From contig CAJCHO010000014.1 of NCBI GenBank assembly GCA_903970145.1, forward strand, positions 16,913 through 80,912: 64,000 bases of DNA, read 5' to 3'. This document shows, piece after piece, positions 52,382 to 61,732 of this stretch (positions are counted from its first letter, which is position 1; each line of letters begins with the position of its first letter). The notes under the pieces were generated by a model, which was given only the letters and a program-made list of their open reading frames with translations, did not search any database and had not been told where the DNA came from. A program made the position numbers and the translations under genes. The stretch is from Mycobacteriaceae bacterium (GTDB taxonomy: Bacteria > Pseudomonadota > Gammaproteobacteria > Burkholderiales > Burkholderiaceae_D).

Positions 52382-53905
52382 ATGACCCTCATTAAAGAGC
52401 AGGACCTGATTGAAAGCGTCGCCGCGGCGCTGCAATTCATCAGTTACTACCATCCGCTGGACTACATCACGCATCTCGGGCGCGCCTACGAAAGCGAAGA
52501 GAGTCCGGCCGCCAAGGACGCGATCGCGCAAATTCTGACCAATTCGCGCATGTGCGCCGAGGGTCACCGGCCGATCTGCCAGGACACCGGAATCGTCAAT
52601 GTCTTCCTGCAAGTGGGCATGAATGTGCAGTTGAGCGGTTTTCGCGGTTCACTTCTCGACGCGGTCAATGAAGGCGTGCGTCAGGGCTACGACTTCGCGG
52701 ACAACAAACTGCGAGCTTCGATCGTCGACGACCCGCAATTTGCCCGCAAGAATACCCGCGACAACACGCCCGCCGTGGTACAGGTCGAACTCGTGCCTGG
52801 GGACAAGATCGAGGTGCAGCTTGCCGCCAAGGGCGGGGGCTCGGAGAACAAGTCCAAGTTCGTCATGCTCAACCCCTCCGATAGCGTCGTCGACTGGGTA
52901 TTGAAGACGGTCCCGACCATGGGCGCGGGCTGGTGTCCACCGGGCATGCTCGGCATCGGCATTGGCGGCACCGCCGAGAAGGCGATGCTGATGGCCAAGC
53001 AATCGCTCATGGACGACATCGATATGTACGAGCTCTTAAAGCGCGGCCCTGCCAACCCGGCCGAAGAAATGCGGATCGAGCTCTATGAGAAGGTCAATGC
53101 CCTTGGTATCGGCGCCCAGGGATTGGGAGGTTTGACGACTGTCCTCGACGTCAAGATCCGCCTCTATCCAACCCACGCGGCGAGTAAACCGGTGGCCATG
53201 ATTCCCAACTGCGCGGCCACCCGTCACGCACACTTCACTCTCGATGGCTCAGGCCCCGCCTACCTCGACCCGCCACCGCTGTCAGCATGGCCGGACGTGA
53301 AATGGGCACCGGACGTACAGCGCTCGAAACGAGTCGACCTCAATACCCTGACGCCGGCCGAAGTGGCGTCCTGGCAGCCGGGCCAAACCCTGCTGTTAAA
53401 CGGCAGGATGCTCACCGGTCGCGACGCGGCGCACAAGCGCATCCAGGAAATGCTCGGTCGCGGTGAAAAGCTGCCTGTGGACTTCACCAATCGGGTCATC
53501 TACTACGTTGGCCCGGTTGACCCTGTGCGGGACGAGGTGGTGGGTCCGGCGGGTCCGACGACCGCAACGCGCATGGACAAATTCACCGAAATGATGCTCG
53601 CCCAAACCGGCCTGATTTCCATGGTCGGCAAAGCCGAGCGCGGGCCGGTTGCGATCGAGGCGATCAAGCGTCACCAGTCGGCCTATCTGATGGCCGTCGG
53701 TGGCGCCGCCTATCTCGTATCCAAGGCCATCAAGGCAGCCCGGGTGGTCGCCTTCGCGGACCTTGGGATGGAAGCGATTTACGAGTTCGATGTGCGCGAC
53801 ATGCCGGTCACGGTCGCGGTCGATTCCAAGGGCATCTCGGTGCACAACACCGGGCCGCGCGAATGGCAGGCCCGCATCAGCAAAATTCCGCTGGCGACCG
53901 CCTAG
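52382..53905 (+). CDS. fumA: Class I (iron-sulfur) fumarate hydratase
   Basis: The 507-residue homodimer-type fumarase has the cluster Cys residues in NSRMCAEGHRPICQDTGIV, GAGWCPPGMLGIGIGGT and MIPNCAATRHAHF, giving three Cys as expected for a 4Fe-4S dehydratase. C-terminal features: PVDPVRDEVVGPAGPTTATRMDKFT and FADLGMEAIYEFDVRDMPVTVAVD. It interconverts fumarate and malate in the TCA cycle. fumA and fumB cannot be told apart by sequence here. It is divergent from acs across a 224-base gap. Confidence 0.94.
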   Translation: MTLIKEQDLIESVAAALQFISYYHPLDYITHLGRAYESEESPAAKDAIAQILTNSRMCAEGHRPICQDTGIVNVFLQVGMNVQLSGFRGSLLDAVNEGVRQGYDFADNKLRASIVDDPQFARKNTRDNTPAVVQVELVPGDKIEVQLAAKGGGSENKSKFVMLNPSDSVVDWVLKTVPTMGAGWCPPGMLGIGIGGTAEKAMLMAKQSLMDDIDMYELLKRGPANPAEEMRIELYEKVNALGIGAQGLGGLTTVLDVKIRLYPTHAASKPVAMIPNCAATRHAHFTLDGSGPAYLDPPPLSAWPDVKWAPDVQRSKRVDLNTLTPAEVASWQPGQTLLLNGRMLTGRDAAHKRIQEMLGRGEKLPVDFTNRVIYYVGPVDPVRDEVVGPAGPTTATRMDKFTEMMLAQTGLISMVGKAERGPVAIEAIKRHQSAYLMAVGGAAYLVSKAIKAARVVAFADLGMEAIYEFDVRDMPVTVAVDSKGISVHNTGPREWQARISKIPLATA

Positions 53906-53916
53906 GACCAAGCGCG

Positions 53917-54384
53917 TTACTTTGGAGCTGCCGGCGTCGTTGGCGGTGACGCGCTAGCGCAATCGCCCCCGAGCCAGCGCCCTGACACTTTCAGGTGCAT
54001 CTCGTTAGGCCCGCCACGCGCCATCAACGGGGACTCCGTGAAAGTTGCATCGAGCGCGGCGTGAAACTGTTCGGGAGAGTCGGCTGAAAACCGGTAAGTG
54101 CCTTTGCCCTTGACACGCCCATCGCAGACGATTTGCGCAGAAAACGAGCTAGCGGCGCGCTGGATGTCCTCGGCATGGCAGGACTTGTCGTTGCCGGGCA
54201 AAAAGCCCTTGTCGATTTCTTCGGAAGTCACGCAGCGCTTGGTGCTCGAACTCAGATAAATCGGGGCCGACATGTCCGTGGACAACTCCCAGAGTCCGGT
54301 CTTGATCATACCGGGGTCCGCAAGGGCGGTGCTGCCAAATACTGCCGGCACGAGCAGGCTCAGAGCGGTCGTCAGAGTCTTCAT
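53917..54384 (-). CDS. DUF3617 periplasmic protein
   Basis: The 155-residue protein has a signal peptide (TLTTALSLLVPAVFGSTALA) and the DUF3617 pattern: GMIKTGLWELSTDMSAP at the start, a conserved pair of Cys (KRCVTSEEI and KSCHAEDIQ), FSAQIVCDGRVKGKGTYRF and HLKVSGRWLGGDC. The function of the family is unknown. AGGTAC precedes the ATG. It converges on fumarase with 11 bases between stops. Confidence 0.85.
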   Translation of the reverse strand: MKTLTTALSLLVPAVFGSTALADPGMIKTGLWELSTDMSAPIYLSSSTKRCVTSEEIDKGFLPGNDKSCHAEDIQRAASSFSAQIVCDGRVKGKGTYRFSADSPEQFHAALDATFTESPLMARGGPNEMHLKVSGRWLGGDCASASPPTTPAAPK

Positions 54385-54432
54385 GTACCTGCCTTTGGAT
54401 CGGTGCACGGCCGCGCTGGCAAACGGCTGCTG

Positions 54433-55200
54433 CTAACCATGGGTAGCGCGCATCCAGGTGATGCCCAGCCACTCGTGCAGGGTGTAGGACGAGCGCGCAT
54501 AACTAAGCGCATCGGGCATGAACGACCAGCCGTCGATCGTATGCGAGAACTGGTAGCCGGTTGGCGCTGCAGTCACCAGCATGCCGCGCTCTTCGAATAT
54601 CAGGACGGCGCGCTGCATGTGCACCACGTCGGTGACCAGGAGGATGCGGTGTATGCCGTCCTTGGACAGCATGGCGATGCTGCGGTTGGCGTTATCAACC
54701 GTGTCGACCGACTCATTCTCGATCCAGCGTGTCGCAACACCATAGTCGGTCTTCAGGACATCGGCCATCATGTCTGCCTCGGCAAACCGGCCACCACCGG
54801 GTTTGCCGCCCGAAACCAGGACCGGCAGGCCAGTCTGACGAGCCAGATGCGCCCCGTAACGTACCCGCTCGAGCGTAGCAGCAGCTATGGTTTCGCCGCC
54901 ATACTCGAGTGCGCCGAAGGTTCGGCCGCCTCCAAGAATCACGATTGCCTCATCGGACTGGGGCTTGAAGTTGCCGGTATACGGGTGGCGCAACTCGAAA
55001 GACCACTGCAACCAGTCGGCCACGACCGGCATCGCAATGGCCACCGAAAACAATGCGGTCGCCAGAAAAAGATACTTGCCGAGCCGCCCCCAGCGAGTCG
55101 CGAGGAGCGCCGCCAACAGGAACAGGACGACCGGGCCGATCGGCGGCAGGACGAGCGCCGCCACCAGCTTGCGAAGGACAAACAGATCTTCGGGACTCAA
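54433..55200 (-). CDS. DUF218/YdcF-ElyC-type membrane-anchored protein
   Basis: The 255-residue protein has two N-terminal helices (FVLRKLVAALVLPPIGPVVLFLLAALLA and LFLATALFSVAIAMPVVADWL) and a DUF218 domain beginning EAIVILGGGRTFGALEYGG, with VSGGKPGG, IENESVDTVDNANRS and LLVTDVVHMQRAVLIFE. The ElyC-type layout suggests a role in envelope biogenesis. It uses a TTG start overlapping the TGA of the upstream gene (TTGA). It ends at the boundary of the DUF3617 gene. Confidence 0.85.
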   Translation of the reverse strand: MSPEDLFVLRKLVAALVLPPIGPVVLFLLAALLATRWGRLGKYLFLATALFSVAIAMPVVADWLQWSFELRHPYTGNFKPQSDEAIVILGGGRTFGALEYGGETIAAATLERVRYGAHLARQTGLPVLVSGGKPGGGRFAEADMMADVLKTDYGVATRWIENESVDTVDNANRSIAMLSKDGIHRILLVTDVVHMQRAVLIFEERGMLVTAAPTGYQFSHTIDGWSFMPDALSYARSSYTLHEWLGITWMRATHG

Positions 55201-55607
55201 GACAGGCCCAGCGCGGAAATGCCGACCCGGGCGATCTGCGCGTCGTCGATCGAGCGCGCACCCGAAACCCCCACGGCGCCAACGCAGTGCCCGTCAACCA
55301 TGATCGGCTCGCCGCCTTCGAGCATGCCGTCGAGCGCGTGAATCGACAAAAAGGATTGGCGCCCGTCGTTGATCATCTCCTCGTAGGCCTTGCTCGGACG
55401 GCGACCCAGCGCCGCCGTGCGTGCCTTGGCCGGGGCAATGATCGTAGAGACCGTCGGCACACCATCCAGACGCTCGAGCCAGATCAGATGGCCACCCTCG
55501 TCGCAGATCGCGATGACAACCTTCCACTCATTCTCCAGCGCGTGCGCCTCGGCGGCCGCAGCGATGAGCTTCGCGTCTTGCAGGGTCAGGCTCGGCTTTG
55601 TGATCAT
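55197..55607 (-). CDS. GlcG/HbpS-family protein
   Basis: The 136-residue protein has the GlcG-type pattern: LTLQDAKLIAAAAEAHALENEWKVVIAICDEGGHLIWLERLDG in pieces, STIIAPAKARTAALGRRPSKAYEE and GGEPIMVDGHCVGAVGVSG. Members bind small molecules such as heme and often sit by glycolate or alcohol-oxidation genes; that is not evident here. AGGGAC lies just before the ATG. It is coupled to the DUF218 gene. Confidence 0.87.
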   Translation of the reverse strand: MITKPSLTLQDAKLIAAAAEAHALENEWKVVIAICDEGGHLIWLERLDGVPTVSTIIAPAKARTAALGRRPSKAYEEMINDGRQSFLSIHALDGMLEGGEPIMVDGHCVGAVGVSGARSIDDAQIARVGISALGLS

Positions 55608-55689
55608 CAGGGTCCCTGGCCATTCTGAAATTGCCTGCAACAATAGCGTAGCACGCCGTTTGCGCCAAGCGCCCAACGGCAGTTTGCGT

Positions 55690-57597
55690 TCAACGACCTA
55701 CTGCGGTCCGTATCTGTTCGAGGGCGCTGGGATCTTCGATGGTTGTCAGGTCCCCGGCATCGCGCCCTTCGCAGATCGACTGGATGGCACGCCTTAACAT
55801 CTTGCCCGAGCGCGTCTTGGGCAGGAGCGACACGAAATGCACTCGAGTCGGTCGCCCGACCGCACCCAGATGGCGATCGACAACCGCCATCACCTCTCCT
55901 TCGAGGCGCAGGCGCGCTTCGCTTGTCTCGTGGGCCGCGGGATTGCGCAAAATGGCAAAGGCGACCGCGACCTGGCCCTTCAGGGCATCCTCGACGCCGA
56001 CCACCGCGGACTCGGCCACCTCGGGATGCGCATTGACTGCCTCCTCGATTTCGCGCGTACCCAATCTGTGTCCAGCGACATTGATCACATCGTCGGTGCG
56101 CCCAAGGATGAACCAGTAGCCTTGGTCATCGACGATACCCCAGTCAAAGCTCGAATAGACCAGGCGATCCTTGAACATCGACCAGTAGGTCGCGAGGTAG
56201 CGCGCGTCGTCGCCCCATACGGTCGTCATGCAACCGGGGGGAAGCGGTCCTTCGAGGGCGACCACCGCCTTGTGGTTGCGACCCACTTCTTCTCCGGTGA
56301 CTTCGTCGATCAGGTGCAGGCGATAGCCATAGACGGGCTTACCTGGACTGCCGAAATGCGCTTGCATGTCAGCATCGACGCCACGCTGCAAAGCCAACAT
56401 CGGCCAGCCGGTCTCGGTCTGCCAGTAGTTGTCGATAATCGGTTTATTGATTGCCGTCGCAATCCAGCGCGCAGTCGGTTCGTCGAGCGGCTCTCCCGCA
56501 AGAAACAGCATGCGCAGCGAAGACAGGTCGTGGCGCGACAGGTGGGCAGGGTCCTGTTTCTTGAGAATGCGAATCGCCGTCGGCGCGGAGAACATCAGGT
56601 TGACCCGATACTTCTCGACGATCTGCCACCAGATGCCTCCGTCGGGACGGATCGGCAGACCATCGTAGAGAATCGTGGTCATACCCGCTATCAGCGGCGC
56701 ATAGACCACATAGCTGTGGCCAACCACCCAGCCAATGTCCGAGGTGGCAAAAAAGGTCTCGCCAGGCGCGCCGCAAAAAATGTAGCGCATCGATGCAGCC
56801 AGTGCGACCGCGTAGCCGCCGGTGTCCCGTTGAACCCCCTTGGGGTGTCCGGTCGTGCCGGAGGTGTAAAGAATGTAGCTGGGCTCATTCGATTCAAGCC
56901 ACTGGCACGCCACCCGCGCCCCTTCATGCCGTTGCGCCAGCTCTGACCAGGCAGAGTCGCGACCGGCCTGCATTGTCATCGGGGCCAGATTGCGGTCGAA
57001 CAACAGTACGCCGGCAGGCTTGTGATGCGCCAGACGCAGCGCCTCATCGAGTAGCGGCTTGTAGGCAATGACCTTGCCACCGCGCGAACCCGCGTCGGCC
57101 GCCACCACCAATACTGGCGTCGCGTCATCTATGCGCGAGGCAAGACTATGGGCCGCAAAACCGCCAAACACCACCGAGTGAATCGCGCCCAGCCGCGCAC
57201 ATGCCAGCATTGAGAACACCGCCTCGGGCACCATCGGCATATAGATCAGCACCCGGTCGCCACGTCCGACGCCGAGTTCGAGGAACATGGCGGAGACGCG
57301 CTCGACCTCGGTCAACAGTTCCCGATAGCTGTAGCTGCGCTCGATGCCCGTTTCAGTGGAGACATAGACCAGTGCCGCCTGCTCGCCGCGCGTGCTGATG
57401 TGCCGGTCCAGTGCGTTGTGACACAGATTGGTTCTGCCTCCTACGAACCAGCGCGCGAAGGGCGGATGTGCGTAGTCGAGCACTTGAAGGAACGGCTCGT
57501 GCCAGTCGACGAGCTCGGCCTGCTCACGCCAGAATCCCTCGGGATCATCGATCGAGCGCCGATAGAATGCCTCATAGAGCGCGTCCTGCTGTGTCAT
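55690..57597 (-). CDS. prpE: Propionyl-CoA synthetase-type acyl-CoA ligase
   Basis: The 635-residue ANL ligase is close to PrpE: FYRRSIDDPEGFWREQAELVDWHEPF near the N-terminus, P-loop LYTSGTTGHPKGVQRDTGGYAVALAASM in pieces, DNYWQTETGWPML, GRTDDVINVAGHRLGTREIEEAV and the catalytic Lys region PKTRSGKMLRRAI. The D-T-G-G segment after the P-loop and IFCGAPGETFFATSDIGWVVGHSYVVYAPL favour propionate over acetate. GGAG lies 7 bases before the ATG. The prpBCD genes are not in the window. Confidence 0.9.
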   Translation of the reverse strand: MTQQDALYEAFYRRSIDDPEGFWREQAELVDWHEPFLQVLDYAHPPFARWFVGGRTNLCHNALDRHISTRGEQAALVYVSTETGIERSYSYRELLTEVERVSAMFLELGVGRGDRVLIYMPMVPEAVFSMLACARLGAIHSVVFGGFAAHSLASRIDDATPVLVVAADAGSRGGKVIAYKPLLDEALRLAHHKPAGVLLFDRNLAPMTMQAGRDSAWSELAQRHEGARVACQWLESNEPSYILYTSGTTGHPKGVQRDTGGYAVALAASMRYIFCGAPGETFFATSDIGWVVGHSYVVYAPLIAGMTTILYDGLPIRPDGGIWWQIVEKYRVNLMFSAPTAIRILKKQDPAHLSRHDLSSLRMLFLAGEPLDEPTARWIATAINKPIIDNYWQTETGWPMLALQRGVDADMQAHFGSPGKPVYGYRLHLIDEVTGEEVGRNHKAVVALEGPLPPGCMTTVWGDDARYLATYWSMFKDRLVYSSFDWGIVDDQGYWFILGRTDDVINVAGHRLGTREIEEAVNAHPEVAESAVVGVEDALKGQVAVAFAILRNPAAHETSEARLRLEGEVMAVVDRHLGAVGRPTRVHFVSLLPKTRSGKMLRRAIQSICEGRDAGDLTTIEDPSALEQIRTAVGR

Positions 57598-57785
57598 GCC
57601 GACTCCAACTTTGATCAATTTTGAGGACGCTCGCACGACCGCCCGGCGGCAGCGTCGAGACTGTCTCGAGCGCGGAACCTGATAGGCGCCCAAGCCCCCA
57701 GCGCTTGCCCTCACCTAGCGCTTGCTAAGGTTTTTGCCTACGATACCACTTTGACAGATCACCGGGCTTCGCATAGATTCTCGCG

Positions 57786-58376
57786 ATGCTCGGATCCCGC
57801 CGCCCCGCCCTGCAGCTCATCGCGACCCTACTACTGGCTATCTTTGCCTGCGCCGCTACGGCGCGCGAAGCCGATGAGCTCTTGTCCCAACGCCTGCCCG
57901 CGCTCACTGAAAGTGCAATCGCCAATGAGGCGCCGCTCGCCGCTGACGTCCCAAGCGAGCAGGCAAACGCAATTGAAAGCAAGGAAGTCCCGACCACCAG
58001 TCCGGCCGGCCGCGGCTTGACGGAATCCGCCCTGCAGCTCATTGGTGTGCATTATCGACGCGGCGGAGAATCGCCCTCGACGGGCCTCGATTGCAGCGGA
58101 CTCGTACGCTACGTGTTTCACGATGTTCTCGGACGGGATCTACCGCATCGCGCGGCCGAACTGGCAAGGCTCGGTGCCCACGTCGCACGCAACGATTTGC
58201 AACCGGGCGACGTGATCCTGTTCAACAACCTGCGCCGTTCGATCTCGCACGTAGCTATTTATATTGGCGATGGCCAGTTCATCCATGCTCCAGCAGCCGG
58301 TAAGAAAGTGCGCATCGAAAGCCTCGAGACCGGTTACTGGCTCAAACGCTACATCGAAGGTCGGCGCATCGAATAG
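57786..58376 (+). CDS. NlpC/P60 (C40) cell-wall peptidase
   Basis: The 196-residue exported protein has a signal peptide (LQLIATLLLAIFACAATA) followed by a low-complexity linker and an NlpC/P60 domain. The catalytic triad is Cys103 (LDCSGLVRYVF), His155 (ISHVAIYIG) and His167 (QFIHAPAAGK). It would cleave peptidoglycan stem peptides in the periplasm. It is convergent with the patatin lipoprotein gene. Confidence 0.92.
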   Translation: MLGSRRPALQLIATLLLAIFACAATAREADELLSQRLPALTESAIANEAPLAADVPSEQANAIESKEVPTTSPAGRGLTESALQLIGVHYRRGGESPSTGLDCSGLVRYVFHDVLGRDLPHRAAELARLGAHVARNDLQPGDVILFNNLRRSISHVAIYIGDGQFIHAPAAGKKVRIESLETGYWLKRYIEGRRIE

Positions 58377-58391
58377 TACTGGCGCGCCGCA

Positions 58392-59504
58392 TCAGGAAGG
58401 CGGCAGATTGCGCCGCTTGGCTTCGAGGACTTCGCGAATCCGCGCGGCATTGAGTTCCACGACATCTTCGCCGGCCCGAATCGCGGCACTGCGCGCCCGA
58501 AAATTGGATCCCGACATGGTCGGCAGCGCCGGGATCAGCACGATGTCGGCCTCGTTCATTTCCCAGGCCCCGATGGTCTGACCCATGATCGCGAAGGTCT
58601 GCAGCCATATGCCGATGATATTGCTGGGCTGACCGACCGAGGGTCGCGCCGAAATATCCACAGCAATCACGATGTCCGCGCCCAGGCGCCGAGCCGCCCG
58701 AACCGGAACCGGCGACACCACTCCGCCGTCGACGTATTCATGATCACCGATCTGGACGGGCTGGAAGACGCCCGGCACGCTCGATGACGCGCGTACGGCT
58801 AATCCGGTGTCACCACGCTCAAAGACGACCAGCTGTCCGGTGTGCAGGTCCGTGGCCGTGACCGCAAACTTGCGCGGCAGCTTTTCGATAGGCCGATCGC
58901 CCAGGCTCTTGTCGACCCAGGCCTGCAGACTCTCGCCCTTGAAGAAGCCGCTGGAACTCATGCCCCAGTCGGAGAGCGCCCCTTCATCCATGCTCATGGC
59001 AAGGCGCGTGAGCTGATCGCCGTCAATGCCGCCGGCATACAGAGCTCCGACCAGACTGCCGGCACTGGTGCCAACGACAATGTCGGGCTTGATGCCATGG
59101 GCTTCGAGCGCCCGGATCACGCCGATGTGCGCGAAGCCGCGCGCCGCGCCGCCACCGAGCGCAAGGGCGATGCGCAGAGGTCGATGGACCTGCTCCGGGA
59201 CAGGTGGCGCCGATTCGGCTGGGCCCGTCTCCATGGGCGCAGGTGGATTGCCGGGCGGAGCAGGCTTCGCCTCAGTAGCCGGCCCCGACGAATCGGGGAC
59301 CGATGAGGCCTGTCCGGCCCCAGCCACCGCCGGTGGGGATGCGGGCACCCCCTGGGCACTGCATGCCGGTACCGGTTGCGGCACACAGGCCGCCGCTGGA
59401 GTGTTGGCCTCTACGAGTGCTGGACCGTGATCCCCCCGAGTGGCACAGGCCGCAAGGCCCAGCACGATGGGCCACAAGAGAGCACGCATTTGGTGAGTCA
59501 ACAT
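58392..59504 (-). CDS. Patatin-like phospholipase lipoprotein
   Basis: About 370 residues with a lipoprotein signal (ALLWPIVLGLAAC, lipobox LAAC), a Pro/Ala-rich linker of 80 residues and a patatin domain: ALALGGGAARGFAHIGVIRAL, nucleophile elbow VGTSAGSLVGALYAGG and catalytic Asp in EYVDGGVVSPVPVRAARR. This is RssA-like, and being lipid-anchored it faces the periplasm. AGAGGGG upstream favours this ATG, with wide spacing; ATG 59489 is an alternative. It lies downstream of the lipid-transport genes on the same strand. Confidence 0.88.
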   Translation of the reverse strand: MLTHQMRALLWPIVLGLAACATRGDHGPALVEANTPAAACVPQPVPACSAQGVPASPPAVAGAGQASSVPDSSGPATEAKPAPPGNPPAPMETGPAESAPPVPEQVHRPLRIALALGGGAARGFAHIGVIRALEAHGIKPDIVVGTSAGSLVGALYAGGIDGDQLTRLAMSMDEGALSDWGMSSSGFFKGESLQAWVDKSLGDRPIEKLPRKFAVTATDLHTGQLVVFERGDTGLAVRASSSVPGVFQPVQIGDHEYVDGGVVSPVPVRAARRLGADIVIAVDISARPSVGQPSNIIGIWLQTFAIMGQTIGAWEMNEADIVLIPALPTMSGSNFRARSAAIRAGEDVVELNAARIREVLEAKRRNLPPS

Positions 59505-59590
59505 CGAAATCAAATCCCCTCTACGCGCAGTAGAGCGCGGCGCTCTAATGTATCAGAGCGCCTAGGGCACGTGATCGAGCCGGAATCGGC

Positions 59591-60118
59591 CTAGGTCTCG
59601 CGCTCCTGCTGGGCGGGCGAGATGAGTTTCATGTTGGCGTTGCGCAGGCGCTGCGACAGGATATGCACGAGCTTGACGAGAATCTTCGCGCCAAGATGGG
59701 GCTCGACCCGGATGACTTCCACGAGGGCCTCGCGCGACAGGACCGCGAAACGACTCGTTTCGATGGCCGTACAGGAAGCAAAGCGCGCCTCACCGTCCAG
59801 CATCGACATCTCGCCCAGAGAGTGCCCCTCCTGCACGACCGCAATCCGCGAAGGATGGCCTTGTGCGTCATTGCGCGTCACATCGATCAGACCGCTGATG
59901 AGAACGATCATGAAGTCGCCGATCTCGCCCTCGGAAATGATGACCGTGCCTGGCGTCGCCTCGAAGACCGGCATGTAGGCACCGATCGCGCCCACCTCAG
60001 AGAGCCTGAAGTCCTCCATCAAGGGACTTCTGGCGATCACCCGATGAATTTCCACCGCGTGGTCGGCAGCCGATCCAAGCGAGCGCATCGCGCGGGCGAG
60101 AAAGTAGTCGCTACTCAT
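59591..60118 (-). CDS. Cyclic nucleotide-binding domain protein without helix-turn-helix
   Basis: The 175-residue protein is a single CRP-like cNMP-binding domain: EATPGTVIISEGEIGDFMIVLISGLIDV and the ligand-cassette region EGHSLGEMSMLDGEARFASCTAIE. It ends with a helix and has no DNA-binding domain. It may act as a small sensor or adaptor. Position just after the lipid transporter genes (40-base gap) suggests co-transcription. The usual ligand-contact Arg of CRP is not certain here. Confidence 0.85.
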   Translation of the reverse strand: MSSDYFLARAMRSLGSAADHAVEIHRVIARSPLMEDFRLSEVGAIGAYMPVFEATPGTVIISEGEIGDFMIVLISGLIDVTRNDAQGHPSRIAVVQEGHSLGEMSMLDGEARFASCTAIETSRFAVLSREALVEVIRVEPHLGAKILVKLVHILSQRLRNANMKLISPAQQERET

Positions 60119-60157
60119 GGCCGGGGCGGAGGGGTTCCAAATTGCACATTCAACCGG

Positions 60158-60766
60158 CTAGTGCCCGGAATGCTCGCGCACCACGCCATCTGTCCAGCCC
60201 GCCAGGGCTTCGAGAGCCGCATGGCTTGCCTCGCCAAGCGCACTGGCGCCACCGGCCGCATCCGCGCTCAGTGCGCTGCTGCGCTCGGAGAAGGTGCGCT
60301 GGGCAACAATCCGCCCATCTCTCGTGATAGTTGCGCGCAGGCGCACCACGCCAGCGCTGGCCTGTGGCGAATCGAAGACCTGCGTGAACTCGTCGAGGGT
60401 AACGAGGAGGGTGAAGTCAGCCAGTTCGAAGGGAGTCTGGGCAACATAAAACTGATCTGCCAGCCGAATCCGTACTGCCCTCGTTATCAGGTTCGCTGGC
60501 GCCGTGGACCATTCGCTGTCCGCATAGGTGCGCGGCTGGTTTGCGGCGCTGTAATTCAAGCGGTAGCCAAATGCATTCGAATCGAGCGGTGGCGCAGCCT
60601 CGATATCGGGGACCGCGATGCTCACAGCCGCGTGGCGTTGTTCGCCCGCAGCGCTGGCCAAGCCGAGATCATAGGTCTTGCGCGGGGCAGTGGCAGTCCC
60701 GAAGCTCGTGCAAGCGCACAGCAAAAGGATCAGTGAGCCGCCTGCCAGTCGCCTCGTTGAGTTCAT
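60158..60766 (-). CDS. ABC-transporter auxiliary lipoprotein (PqiC-like)
   Basis: The 202-residue lipoprotein (signal RRLAGGSLILLLCAC) has the ABC_trans_aux pattern: RKTYDLGLAS, VSIAVPDIEAAPPLDSNAFGYRLN, YADSEWSTAPANLITRAVRIRL and TFSERSSALSADAAGGASALGEASHAALEAL in pieces. Such proteins sit with Mce/PqiB or MlaD-type components and are thought to help move lipids across the periplasm. AGGAGA precedes this ATG and rules out longer starts. Confidence 0.88.
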   Translation of the reverse strand: MNSTRRLAGGSLILLLCACTSFGTATAPRKTYDLGLASAAGEQRHAAVSIAVPDIEAAPPLDSNAFGYRLNYSAANQPRTYADSEWSTAPANLITRAVRIRLADQFYVAQTPFELADFTLLVTLDEFTQVFDSPQASAGVVRLRATITRDGRIVAQRTFSERSSALSADAAGGASALGEASHAALEALAGWTDGVVREHSGH

Positions 60767-60802
60767 GGTCTGGTTCTCCTTGGACATGCGTGCAGCCACC
60801 AA

Positions 60803-61723
60803 TCAGTGGGGGGTTACAAAGCCGGCCTCACCGGGGCCAGGCTCGCGGCCCCTGCCAAAAAGCAGAGTATTCGGGGCGCTGTCGAGCGCGCGCGCCGTGT
60901 GGGTCAGCGCGCGCGCCGTGCTGGAGGCGTCGTCGGCCAGGGATTCGTAGCGCGGCAGGGTCGTCTGGCTGAGAATCTGCGCCGCGTGGTCGATACGCGC
61001 CAGACTCTGCTCGACACGGTCGAGCGTCCCCTCATGCTGCTGCAGTTTGACGGCGAGCAGGTCGACATCATGAGCGAGCGTACCGAGGCCTGCCAGCGTA
61101 TCGCGGGTGGTGTCGATAGCCTGCGGCAGGTGGGCGAGACTCGGTTGTAATTCGGTCCCGACATTGGCAGCCTTCTGCGCCGCCTTGTCGATGCTGGTAA
61201 GAGTCGCGACAAGCGCCTTCTGGTTTTCCGGGGCGAGCAGTTCATTGGCGCGCTTTAGGACCTCGTCAACGCGCGCCACAATGGCTTGCGAGCTGCCTGA
61301 GAGCTGGTCAAACAGGCCCGCCTGCAAAGCGATTCGCGCCGGGTGATCGGCGTCGGTTGTAAGCAGCTCCTTGCTCGAGCCATCATCGTCGAGCTGCACC
61401 CAGGACAGCCCCGTCACACCCTGAGCCTGAAGTTGCGCAAAGCTTGCGTGGGTAATGGGAGTGCCGCGGACCACCGAGATTCGGACCAGCACCTGTCCGG
61501 GCTGCTGTGGATCGAACCCGATATCCTCGACTTTGCCGACTTCAACGCCGCGATAACGTACCGGCGACTCGACCGACAATCCCGCGACCGACGCTCTCGT
61601 GACGAGCACGTAGGGGACGTGCTCGGTGCGGTCGCGTCCCATCCAGAGAGCGATGATCACCAGTGCCGCGCACAAAAGCACGGTGAACGATCCCGCTATA
61701 AGTGCATGCGACTTGTTTTCCAT
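60803..61723 (-). CDS. MlaD/MCE-domain periplasmic lipid-transport protein
   Basis: The 306-residue protein has one N-terminal helix (HALIAGSFTVLLCAALVIIALWM) and a single MCE domain at about 35-115 (PYVLVTRASVAGLSVESPVRYRGVEVGKVEDIGFD, in pieces). A long helical region follows, then a short Pro/Gly tail. It is longer than E. coli MlaD (about 180) because of the helix. It is the periplasmic partner of the permease and ATPase upstream. Confidence 0.92.
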   Translation of the reverse strand: MENKSHALIAGSFTVLLCAALVIIALWMGRDRTEHVPYVLVTRASVAGLSVESPVRYRGVEVGKVEDIGFDPQQPGQVLVRISVVRGTPITHASFAQLQAQGVTGLSWVQLDDDGSSKELLTTDADHPARIALQAGLFDQLSGSSQAIVARVDEVLKRANELLAPENQKALVATLTSIDKAAQKAANVGTELQPSLAHLPQAIDTTRDTLAGLGTLAHDVDLLAVKLQQHEGTLDRVEQSLARIDHAAQILSQTTLPRYESLADDASSTARALTHTARALDSAPNTLLFGRGREPGPGEAGFVTPH

Positions 61724-61732
61724 GATTCGGCC